Shown in pieces: positions 23,300-31,200 of a stretch of 42,089 nt of DNA. The translations under genes were made by a program, and so were the position numbers. Every line of letters starts with the position of its first letter. Within the stretch, counting starts at the first letter, position 1. Origin of the DNA: Anaerolineae bacterium (GTDB taxonomy: Bacteria > Chloroflexota > Anaerolineae > JAAYZQ01); contig JAFGOG010000470.1 in NCBI GenBank assembly GCA_016926595.1, positions 1 through 42,089 on the forward strand, written 5' to 3'. The notes beneath the pieces are model-generated. The model was not told where the DNA came from and did no database searches. It was given only the letters and a program-made list of their open reading frames with translations.

Positions 23300-23374
23300 A
23301 TGAATGATCCAAATGTACCTGGGGCCAACTTGTGCCAGTGTCGATCGCCTTTCTTGGGAGCCGTGACGCGGTAA
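23300..23374 (+). CDS. leader peptide of the RIO-kinase attenuator, 24 aa
   Basis: Short ORF beginning ATG at 23300 with a strong AAAGGAGGT seven bases upstream and ending TAA at 23374. The product starts MNDPNVPGANLCQC and ends SPFLGAVTR. It is the first ORF after the promoter and lies upstream of two terminator hairpins. A stem formed by GGTAAT (23370-23375) with ATTACC (23411-23416) covers its stop codon, so a ribosome finishing the leader would melt it. The peptide shares no obvious sequence with the rsgA leader; the arrangement is what is conserved. Regulatory function is inferred from layout. Confidence 0.7.
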   Translation: MNDPNVPGANLCQCRSPFLGAVTR

Positions 23375-23418
23375 TCTAGACTGCTGCGCCGCTTCCACAA
23401 TCCCATAGTCATTACCCG

Positions 23419-23459
23419 GGCCATGAGCAGACGATCGATCGCACTGTTCATGGCCTTTT
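23419..23459 (+). terminator. first leader terminator/attenuator hairpin before the RIO kinase (arms 1:2)
   Basis: GGCCATGAGCAG (23419-23430) pairs with CTGTTCATGGCC (23444-23455) over 12 bp with one G-U, followed by TTTT. It starts 44 nt after the leader stop. Confidence 0.85.
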
Positions 23460-23535
23460 CGATCTGGCGCGCGACGTCCACTGACGCCGGGCCAGGATCG
23501 AGCGGGTGCGGCGGGTGGTTATCGACCGATCACCA

Positions 23536-23573
23536 AAGGCCATGAGCGTCCTGTTTCATGGCCTTGACTTTTT
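23536..23573 (+). terminator. second leader terminator/attenuator hairpin before the RIO kinase (arms 3:4)
   Basis: AAGGCCATGA (23536-23545) pairs perfectly with TCATGGCCTT (23556-23565), followed by GAC and TTTTT at 23569-23573. Arm 3 (AAAGGCCATGA, 23535-23545) can instead pair perfectly over 11 bp with arm 2 and its tail (TCATGGCCTTT, 23448-23458), which destroys both hairpins. Confidence 0.85.
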
Positions 23574-23586
23574 GGGGAGGAGAACG

Positions 23587-23706
23587 ATGAATCCAATGAG
23601 CACGGACAGTGTCTTGATCGGCGGTTACGAAATCACTAGTCAAGAAAAGGAAACCGACTGTGTCGAAAAAAACACCCGACGAGGGTCTGGAACGATATTT
23701 AGATGA
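23587..23706 (+). CDS. small ORF overlapping the RIO-kinase start, 39 aa
   Basis: The ATG at 23587 is four bases after a strong GGGGAGGAG, and the frame runs to a TGA at 23706, 47 bp inside the RIO-kinase gene in another frame. The peptide starts MNPMSTDSVLIGGYEI and is charged towards the end; I do not recognise it. Its ribosome site is much better than that of the kinase gene, so its translation could open or deliver ribosomes to the kinase start (translational coupling). It may be a real small protein or purely regulatory. Confidence 0.45.
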   Translation: MNPMSTDSVLIGGYEITSQEKETDCVEKNTRRGSGTIFR

Positions 23707-24706
23707 ATGTGATTACTATGATTCACTGTTCGATCCTATGCGCATCGACCGCCGGGCGCGGCGAAAACGCAGGCCGCGTCAGCAGCCGGAGAAAGCGCCG
23801 GAGCAGTGGACGGTGGCGTCCGGATTGGGGGATGTCACCGGGCTGGAAGGTGGCTTCAAGACCACCTATACGCCGGCCCGGTACGAAGAGGGCTGGCTGC
23901 TGTCATCGCTGCGCACGTTCTACGACGAAGCGCTGATCACCGACGTCCTGGCCATGGCCAAGGGCGGCAAGGAGGCCAGCGTCTATTGCTGCGCGGCTCA
24001 CCCCAGCACCGGCGTCGACCTGCTGGCGGCCAAGGTGTACCGCCCCCGCGCCTTTCGTAACCTGCGCAACGACAAGATGTACCGGGAGGGGCGGGATATC
24101 CTGGTCGCACCCGGGCACGCCGTCCGCGATCACGAAGACCGCATCATGCGAGCCATCGATCAGAACACGGCCTTTGGCCAGCAGGTGCAGCACATCTCCT
24201 GGCTGATGCACGAGTATACCACGCTGGAGACGTTGTACAAGGCTGGCGCGGCCGTGCCGCGCCCGCTGTCTTACAGCGATAACGCCGTGCTGATGGCCTA
24301 TATCGGCGACGCGTGGACCAACGCGCCCACGCTGCACCAGGTCACCCTGACCCGCCAGGAGGCGCGGATCCTGTTCGACAAGTTGATTGATAACGTCGAA
24401 TTGATGCTGCAGCACCAACTGATCCATGGCGATCTGTCGGCCTACAATGTGCTCTACTGGCAGGGTGACGTGACCATGATCGACTTTCCGCAGGTGGTCA
24501 ATTATCGCACCAACCGCGACGCCTTTCCGATCTTACAGCGTGACATCCGCCGCCTGTGCGAGTACTTTGCAAGGCAGGGCGTGGACGGCGACTCCGAGGC
24601 CATCGCCGACGACCTGTGGCAGCGTTATGCCAGGCCGGACCCACGGATCGTCGCCGCCGAGACGTACGAGATGATGCTGAGCCAGTTGGAGGGAGAGGAG
24701 ATGTGA
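23660..24706 (+). CDS. RIO-type serine protein kinase/ATPase
   Basis: A 348-aa RIO1-like kinase. Visible motifs are the flexible P-loop MAKGGKEASVYC (99-110), the ATP-contacting lysine in LAAKVYRPRAFRNLRNDKMYREGRD (K125), the catalytic loop HGDLSAYNVLYW (D258, N263) and the metal-binding IDFPQ (D275). A basic N-terminal stretch (RRARRKRRPR) could bind rRNA. RIO kinases act as ATPases in late small-ribosomal-subunit maturation in eukaryotes and archaea; bacterial members are less studied. Start is the GTG at 23660 with AAAAGGA eight bases upstream, overlapping a 39-codon ORF. The gene sits behind a leader peptide and two terminators of the same design as those before rsgA. Confidence 0.92.
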   Translation: MSKKTPDEGLERYLDECDYYDSLFDPMRIDRRARRKRRPRQQPEKAPEQWTVASGLGDVTGLEGGFKTTYTPARYEEGWLLSSLRTFYDEALITDVLAMAKGGKEASVYCCAAHPSTGVDLLAAKVYRPRAFRNLRNDKMYREGRDILVAPGHAVRDHEDRIMRAIDQNTAFGQQVQHISWLMHEYTTLETLYKAGAAVPRPLSYSDNAVLMAYIGDAWTNAPTLHQVTLTRQEARILFDKLIDNVELMLQHQLIHGDLSAYNVLYWQGDVTMIDFPQVVNYRTNRDAFPILQRDIRRLCEYFARQGVDGDSEAIADDLWQRYARPDPRIVAAETYEMMLSQLEGEEM

Positions 24707-24787
24707 GAGGCATTTGCGTTCTGACGGGTGCTGTGCTAAACTGAAAGCCTCAACCGGACCAAGAGCGGAACAATGCGGAGGTATGGT

Positions 24788-25186
24788 ATGGACGCGATTC
24801 ACCCCGGGCTTGCCGCCGAGAAAACGACGATGGTCGACGAAGCGTCGCTGGCTACCCGTTTCGGCAGCGGCAGCGTCGAGGTTTATGCCACGCCGGCCAT
24901 GGTCGCCTTGATGGAGAGCGCGGCTGTCGCGGCGATCGATCCTCTGCTGCCGGAAAGGCAGGCCAGCGTGGGCATTGCCCTGGAGGTGAAACACGTCGCC
25001 GCCACTCCCCTGGGCCACCGCGTTCGCGCCCGCGCCGAGGTGGTCGCCGTGGAGGGGCGCAAGGTGACACTGACGGTTGAGGCGTGGGATGAGCAGGAGC
25101 TGATCGGCACGGGGGCGCACACACGCTTCATCATCGACGTGGCGCGGTTTGTCGAGCGGGCACAGGCCAAACGGATCCACCCATAG
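24788..25186 (+). CDS. FlK-like hot-dog-fold thioesterase
   Basis: A 132-aa protein resembling fluoroacetyl-CoA thioesterase FlK and related small acyl-CoA thioesterases. The expected catalytic residues are all present in order: threonine in YATPAMVALME, glutamate at the end of that segment and histidine in LEVKHVAATPLGHRVRA. The C-terminal FIIDVARFVER is also typical. The ATG at 24788 has GGAGGT five bases upstream. It lies 81 bp downstream of the RIO kinase on the same strand. The physiological substrate is probably a small or toxic acyl-CoA; fluoroacetyl-CoA should not be assumed. Confidence 0.88.
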   Translation: MDAIHPGLAAEKTTMVDEASLATRFGSGSVEVYATPAMVALMESAAVAAIDPLLPERQASVGIALEVKHVAATPLGHRVRARAEVVAVEGRKVTLTVEAWDEQELIGTGAHTRFIIDVARFVERAQAKRIHP

Positions 25187-25312
25187 AAGGTTCTTTCACC
25201 ACAAAGGGACAGGGAGACTGAACCGCAAAGGCAAAGAACGCAAAGAAAACCTTTGCGTTCTCTTGGCGCTCTTTGCGTCTTCGCGGTGAGGTTCTTTGCA
25301 TCACAAAGGAGG
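25187..25312. repeat. CACAAAG/CTTTGCG-type intergenic repeat with hairpin
   Basis: The gap contains repeated ACAAAG, GCAAAG and CTTTGCGT words. AACGCAAAG (25237-25245) and CTTTGCGTT (25251-25259) form a perfect 9-bp stem. A shorter related stretch is at 11655-11685. This simple repeat class is scattered through many environmental genomes; no gene or clear promoter is present. Confidence 0.7.
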
Positions 25313-25320
25313 TACGCAAA

Positions 25321-25824
25321 ATGGCGTTTTCTAGACTGATCCAGCAACGTTACAGTGTACGCGGCTACAAAGCCGACCCGGTGGAGGAGGAAAAGCTACT
25401 GCAGGTGCTCGAGGCGGCGCGGATGGCGCCGACGGCCGCCAACCGTCAGCGCTTTCAGTTGATCGTCGTCCACACCCAGGGCCGCGAAGAGGAACTGCGG
25501 CGCATCTATGACAAGGACTGGTTCGTGCAGGCGCCGTTAGTGATCTGCGCCTGCCGTTATCCGATGGGCTCTGATCACAAGCGCAAAGACTATACCGACG
25601 TGGACATCGGGATCGTGGTCGACCACCTGATCCTGTCCGCGACCGAGCTGGGCTTGGGCACGTGTTGGATCGGGGCGTTCGACCCGGCCGCGGCGCGCGA
25701 GATCCTGGGGCTGCCCGATGGGGTCGAGCCGGTGGTCTTTACGCCTTTGGGTTACCCGGCCGATCCACCCCGCATTAAGCAGCGTAAGGAGATGTCCGCG
25801 CTGGTGCGCTACGAGCACTGGTAA
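25321..25824 (+). CDS. nitroreductase-family FMN oxidoreductase
   Basis: A 167-aa nitroreductase-fold protein. FSRLIQQRYSVRGYKADPV is the usual FMN-phosphate-binding start (RxSxRxY), MAPTAANRQRFQLIVV is the second FMN segment, and LGLGTCWIGAF with PVVFTPLGYPADPP closes the site. ACAAAGGAGGT ends seven bases before the ATG. It acts as a dimer with NAD(P)H on nitro, quinone or other small acceptors, and the true substrate is unknown. The next gene starts five bases after the stop, so the two are in one transcript. Confidence 0.92.
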   Translation: MAFSRLIQQRYSVRGYKADPVEEEKLLQVLEAARMAPTAANRQRFQLIVVHTQGREEELRRIYDKDWFVQAPLVICACRYPMGSDHKRKDYTDVDIGIVVDHLILSATELGLGTCWIGAFDPAAAREILGLPDGVEPVVFTPLGYPADPPRIKQRKEMSALVRYEHW

Positions 25825-25829
25825 AGCCA

Positions 25830-26609
25830 ATGGCCAGCATTCGGGTGGCGGGCGCGCAGCTTCCGGTGAGCGACGACGTGCAGAGCAACGTCCAGGCCAT
25901 CGGCCGCGCGCTGCGGTTCGCGATCAGGGAGCATGCCGATATCCTGCTGACGCCGGAGGGTTCGCTCAGCGGTTACACACCCCATTTTGACGTGGCGGAG
26001 GTCGAAGAGGCGTTGCGCACGGTGACCGCCCAGGCGCGCGAGGCCGGCGTTGGCCTGGCCCTGGGCACGTGTTTTGTCGAGCCCGACGGCGTGTGCTACA
26101 ACCAGATCCGGTTTTACACGCCTGGCGGCGTGTACCTGGGTTTTCACAGCAAGACGCTCACCTGCGGCACGCTGGACGATCCACCAGGGGGCGAGATCAA
26201 CGAGTATGGCGTCGCCCCGCTGCGCACGTTTGACTATGACGGCATCCGCATCGGCGGGCTGATCTGCAACGACCTGTGGGCCAATCCCGGCTGTACGCCG
26301 GGGCCGGACCCGCACCTCAGCCAGCAGTTGGCGCGCATGGGGGCGCGGATCATCTTTCACGCCGTCAACGGCGGGCGCAGCGACAACGCGTGGTCTCGCG
26401 TCGCCTGGCGCTACCACGAAGCCAACCTGCGCATGCGCGCCCACGCCGGCCGGGTGTGGGTTGTTACCGCAGACAGTTGCACCCCGGTCGACCTGCGCTG
26501 TTCGGCTCCTTCCGGCGTGATCGCCCCTGACGGCGGTTGGGTGTGCCAGGCCAAACCAAAAGGGGAGCGCTTTTTCGCCTATACCGTCACCGGCCTGCAA
26601 GACCACTGA
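25830..26609 (+). CDS. carbon-nitrogen hydrolase (nitrilase superfamily)
   Basis: A 259-aa nitrilase-superfamily amidase. The catalytic triad is visible as E43 (LLTPEGSLSGY), K108 (GFHSKTL) and C146 (GGLICNDLW). Length fits a stand-alone amidase. The start follows the previous stop by five bases with a weak ribosome site, which implies translational coupling with the nitroreductase gene. The M24-family gene lies 20 bp downstream. Likely hydrolysis of an amide or carbamoyl compound; substrate not assignable. Confidence 0.9.
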   Translation: MASIRVAGAQLPVSDDVQSNVQAIGRALRFAIREHADILLTPEGSLSGYTPHFDVAEVEEALRTVTAQAREAGVGLALGTCFVEPDGVCYNQIRFYTPGGVYLGFHSKTLTCGTLDDPPGGEINEYGVAPLRTFDYDGIRIGGLICNDLWANPGCTPGPDPHLSQQLARMGARIIFHAVNGGRSDNAWSRVAWRYHEANLRMRAHAGRVWVVTADSCTPVDLRCSAPSGVIAPDGGWVCQAKPKGERFFAYTVTGLQDH

Positions 26610-26629
26610 GAAACGAAAGGAGTCTCACC

Positions 26630-27916
26630 ATGGCAGCAGCCAGATCCACCGTCGTAAAACCAGATCCGTTTCCCCAGGTGCTGCCGGTCCGGCAGCGTGC
26701 TGAGATCATCCGCCGGACGCTCAAGGAGCGCCTGGATGGCATCCTGCCGGCAGCGATGCGCGAGACCGGCTTTGATGTGTGGCTGATCGTGTGCCAGGAA
26801 GACGACCTCGACCCGGTCTTTACGACCATGATCCCGATGGATGCGTGGTGCCCGATCCTGCAGATGTTGATTTTCTACGATCGTGGCCCCGGGCGGGGTG
26901 TGGAGCGCATCAACCTGTCGATGACCGATACCGGCGACCTCTATGACCGGCCATGGCAGGGCCGGCATCACGAGGAGCAGTGGGCGCTGCTGCGCGAGAT
27001 CATCACCGCGCGCGACCCGCAGCGCATCGGGATCAACGTCGGCTCAACCCAGTGGGCGGCCGGCGGCCTCACCCACAATCTCTACACCCAACTCCAGGCC
27101 GCGCTGCCCGCAACGTACCAGGCCCGGCTGGCCTCGGCGGAGCCGCTGGTCACGATCTGGCTGTCCACGCTCACCGGCAGCGAGCTGCAGCTCTTTGAGC
27201 ACGTGGCCAACGTGGCCCACGCCATCCTGGGTGACTGTTTCAGCCGGCAGGCGGTCATCCCCGGCGTGACCACGGTGCAGGATCTGGAATGGCACTATTG
27301 GCAGCGCACCGCCGATCTGGGGCTCGGGCTGGCTTTCAAGCCGTTTTTTAACCTGGTGCGCCGCAATGAGATGAAACAGCGCTTTGGCGAGGGCGACCTG
27401 GTGATCCGTCCCGGCGACCTGATCCATTCCGATGTCGGCATCCGCTACCTGCGGCTGAACAGCGACCACCAGGAGTGTGCCTACGTGCTGCAACCTGGTG
27501 AGGACGACGCGCCGTTGGGCTTGAAGCGGCTGATGGCCGAGGCCAACCGCCTGCAGGATGTCTTTATGGCCGAGTTTCGCCTGGGGCTGAGCGGCAACGA
27601 GCTACTAAATCACATCCTCACCCGCGCCCGCGCGGAGGGGATCCCCAACCCCAAGGTGTATTCACACTCACTCGGCCTGTTCCTGCACCAGCCGGACCCG
27701 TTGATCGGGTTGCCCTGGGAGCAGGAGCGCTGTCCCGGCCGCGGCGATGTCCGGCTGCGCTATGGCAACTGCTTTACCATGGAGCTGTCGGTGCGCGATA
27801 GCGTGCCCGAATGGGGCGGGCAGGAGGTGACCATGAGCCTGGAGCAGGACGTGTCCTTCACCGCGGACGGCTGCCGGCCGATCAACGGGCGGCAGATCGA
27901 ACTATACCTGATCTAG
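26630..27916 (+). CDS. M24-family metallopeptidase (Xaa-Pro aminopeptidase/creatinase fold)
   Basis: A 428-aa protein with GAAAGGAG nine bases before the ATG. The N-terminal half is the creatinase-like domain; the C-terminal half is the pita-bread fold with apparent dinuclear metal ligands D (HSDVGIRY), D (LNSDHQE), H (YSHSLGLFLHQ), E (FTMELSV) and E (MSLEQDV). It may cleave X-Pro peptides or act as a creatinase-like amidinohydrolase. It is the third gene of a nitroreductase/C-N hydrolase/M24 run, which suggests breakdown of a nitrogenous small molecule. An antisense amidohydrolase remnant abuts its 3' end. Confidence 0.88.
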   Translation: MAAARSTVVKPDPFPQVLPVRQRAEIIRRTLKERLDGILPAAMRETGFDVWLIVCQEDDLDPVFTTMIPMDAWCPILQMLIFYDRGPGRGVERINLSMTDTGDLYDRPWQGRHHEEQWALLREIITARDPQRIGINVGSTQWAAGGLTHNLYTQLQAALPATYQARLASAEPLVTIWLSTLTGSELQLFEHVANVAHAILGDCFSRQAVIPGVTTVQDLEWHYWQRTADLGLGLAFKPFFNLVRRNEMKQRFGEGDLVIRPGDLIHSDVGIRYLRLNSDHQECAYVLQPGEDDAPLGLKRLMAEANRLQDVFMAEFRLGLSGNELLNHILTRARAEGIPNPKVYSHSLGLFLHQPDPLIGLPWEQERCPGRGDVRLRYGNCFTMELSVRDSVPEWGGQEVTMSLEQDVSFTADGCRPINGRQIELYLI

Positions 27917-28243
27917 CAGGTTGGCTTGAGGGACGAAACCAACCTACGGAATGCCGGGTTGGCGTTCTCGACCGTGCCGGGGCCGGAGCCGGTAGTGGCA
28001 ATGGATCATCACCGGGATGCCCAACTCGCCGGCCAGTCGGTAGAGGGGCAGCAATCGCCAGTCGTTCAAGTCATTCATTTCGTCGACGGGCTGTCACGAG
28101 ATATCGTTGATCGGCACCAGGACGGTGCGGTGAATGCCGTTCTCGTGCAGACCGCGCAGGACGGTTTCCCCGCGAGCATCTACCTCCCTGCCGCACATCT
28201 CTCCCCTTGGCAAGGCGTGAACATGAACATCTTGTATTTCCAC
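27913..28243 (-). pseudogene. decayed amidohydrolase (Amidohydro_2-type) fragment
   Basis: On the minus strand, GTG at 28243 with AGAAGGA upstream opens a frame reading VEIQDVHVHALPRG ... VLRGLHENGIHRTVLVPINDIS, the usual first strand and metal-binding HxH of a metal-dependent amidohydrolase. A TGA at 28096-28094 interrupts it where a tryptophan codon would be expected. The same frame continues QPVDEMND, then jumps to RLLPLYRLAGELGIPVMIHCH, a motif that normally lies well over 100 residues from the start, so an internal deletion has occurred. A frameshift is needed to continue as TVENANPAFR. With a stop, a deletion and a frameshift it is clearly non-functional. Confidence 0.7.
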
Positions 28244-28265
28244 GACGTCCTTCTGTTTCTTACGG

Positions 28266-31200
28266 CTATGTATGTGGCCTGATGATGATGTCCTTCCAGC
28301 GCGGTCCTCCTGTAGCCGAGGGGGGCGGCTCGCCAATCCACGGTTTCAGCAGCCTGTGTAACCGCCCATAGTAGAGTGGCAGGATCGCCACCGCCTGGAT
28401 CAGGATCTGCTCCGCTTGTTCGTACAGCCTGATCCGCTTCTTTTGATCCGTAATACGCCTGGCTTGCTCGATCAGGCGATCATAATCCTCGTTCTGCCAT
28501 CCGGCTTCTCTCCACAGCCCTACCCTCAAAAAGCTATCTGGGTCGGGATAATCGGCGATCCACCCCATGTCAAAGAGATGAGGTGGCTTTCTCCTTAACT
28601 CATCCAGGTACACACCCCACGGTACTGGCTGCCACGCGATCTCGATCCCCAGCCTGTCCCGCCACTGCGCACGCAGGGACTCGATATGCGGTCGGGAAGT
28701 GGAGCGCGTCCACGCGTTCACGTTGGGAAAGCCGCGCCCACCCGGGTAGCCGGCCTCGACCAGCAGGCGGCGTGCCTGTTCGGGGTCATACGGTAGGCCG
28801 ATACCCGCCGAGTGCCCGGGCATTCCCGGCGGCACGAACCCTCCCATAGCCGGAGAGACATACCCTCGAAAGGTGACGTCCGCCAGCGTCTCTCTGTCAG
28901 TGGCCAGGGCAAAGGCGCAGCGCACACGGGGATCATCAAAGGGGGGGCGGCTCACGTCAAAGCCCACATACTGGGTGTTCAGCAAGGGAAACGAGATATA
29001 TTCGCCGGCGTGTTTTTGTCGCGCCCGGTCCATCTCTGATGGCGGCAGACCTAAGACGTCCAACTTGCCCGCTTCGTACATCGTTACCCGTGTGGCGAGG
29101 TCGATGTCGCGCAGATCCAGTTCCACGCGTTCCACGTTGCCCCTCAGAAGCGGGCGGCCGTGGTACGCCGGGTTGCGCACCAGGACAAGCGAGCGGCCCC
29201 GCTGCCAGCTTTCCAGGCGGAAAGGGCCGTTGGTGACAATGTGCCCTGCCTCTGCCCATGTCTTGCCACGCGCCGCGACCACGCGCCTGGGTACAGGATA
29301 ACAGGCGCTTTGTGCCAGCAGGCTCAGAAAATAGCCCGTTGGCGCTTCCAGTTCCACCAACAGGCTGAGGTCATCGAACGCCTCCACCCCCACCTCCTTG
29401 CTCCCGGTCTCTCCCTGGTGGAAGGCTCTGGCTCCCTTGATGTCGTACAGCAGGCGGGCGGCGGGCGACCCCAGGGCTGGATCCAGGGTGCGCTTCCAGG
29501 CGTACGAAAAATCCCCGGCCGTCACCAACGTTCCGTCGCTCCAATACACATCGTCTCGCAGATGAAAGACAAACCTGCGCCCGTCTTCCAGCACCTCCCA
29601 GCTGCGGGCCACGTCGGGCACGACGTTGTCCCCCGCGTCCAAGGCCACCAGCCCACCAAACAGCTGGTCTATCAAGTCGATCGAGGTGCTGTCGTCGGCC
29701 AGCGTCGGGTCGAGCGTCGGCGGGTCATCCCACAGTGTCCTGAGGGCGTGCGGCGCAGCAGGCAGGGGCGCGGCCTCTCGGATCTCTCCCTCTTGCTTCA
29801 ATAGCGCAAAGCCTTCTTCGTAGGCCTGGCGGGAGCGGGCAAAGTCAAAGGCGGTATGATAGGTCAGCCCCAGCTTCATCAGCGTTCGCGCTGCCTGCCC
29901 GTATTCCTGGCCCTTTTTCAAAAAGGGTAGCGCCCGCTGGTAGTAATCAATCGCCTCTTGATGAGCGTAGGCCAGCCGGGCCTGGTCGCCCGCCTGCAGT
30001 AGGTATGCCGTCGCTTTCTCCGGCTCTTCGGCCCGTTCCCAGTGATAGGCCAGCAGACCCACCTGCTCCTCGATCCGTTCGGGGAACAACCGCTCCAGCG
30101 TTTCAGCCACCTGCCGGTGAAAGGCACGCCGTTCTTGCTTGAGCAGGCCGTTGTAGGCTGCCTCCTGAGTCAGTTGGTGTTTGAAACTGTACTCAAGCTC
30201 GGGCGTACGCGCCCGCTCGTGGATCATCTCTTCGCGCTGCAAGGTCAGCAGGTGATCGTCGAGCCTTTGCTGCTCTTGGGCGATTTCAGCCAGCACACGG
30301 TAGAAAAAAAGTCTTCCGATGACCGAGGCCTGCTGCAGCACGCGCTTACTCTCTTCCTGCAAGCGGTCGATGCGGGCCATCAGCACTCCGTGCAGCGTAT
30401 CCGGGATAGCGATGGCGGCCACATCACACATGGCTCGCCACTGTCCGGTGGCCTCATCGTGCACGATGGCTCCATCGTCGATCAGGGAACGGATGATTTC
30501 CTCTACGTAAAAGGGATTGCCTTCGGCGTGGCTAAGGATCCGTTTCCTGAGCGGATGGGGCAAGCCCTCCACACGCAGCAGGTTGCCCACCAGCGTCGTG
30601 CTCTCGGCGATAGAGAGAGGATCCAACCACAGAGCAGTATGGCAATGATCATAGTCCCGGTCGATATTCTCCCTGAGCTGCCAGCAGCCGTGCTCGCGCT
30701 CCGGACGGAAGAGACAGATGAACAGGACGGGCACACGATCGATCAGGGCCAAGAGCTGCTCCAGCAAAGCCAGCGAAGTGGGATCAGCCCAGTGCAGATC
30801 CTCGCAGACAATAACCAGTGGACGGTGTCGGGTCGCACTTTCTATCAATGTCTCCATGGCGCGAAAAGTCGCCGATTTGAGTTTTTCGCCATCCAGGTCG
30901 CTTACCAGCGCTTGGCATTTTGCCTCGAGCGGCAGCGACATCAGCCGCGCCAGATAGGGAAACATGTCGTCAAACCGATCCGGGCACAGCGTTTGCGTCT
31001 GCTCGCGCAGCGCAGCTCGGACGGCAACCGGCGCAGCATCCGCCGTCACGCCCAGCAGCCCACGCAGGATGTCCAACCACAGCAGATAAGCGACGGAGGC
31101 CCCATAGGAGAGGCAGCGACCTTCGATCCAGTTCACACGGCTCATGACGAATGGTGAATGAGAGAGCTCGGCCACCAGACGCGATTTGCCCAACCCTGCC

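Noticed and set aside
23245..23481. 78-aa minus-strand ORF across the RIO leader
   Set aside because: It has no ribosome site and overlaps the promoter, leader ORF and first hairpin on the other strand; it is explained as a shadow of the attenuator.
25187..25312. hairpin between thioesterase and nitroreductase considered as a terminator
   Set aside because: There is no uridine run and the stem belongs to a common dispersed CACAAAG-type repeat.
27926..28282. 118-aa plus-strand ORF after the M24 gene
   Set aside because: It has no ribosome site, and the opposite strand shows recognisable amidohydrolase sequence, so this is antisense of the pseudogene.
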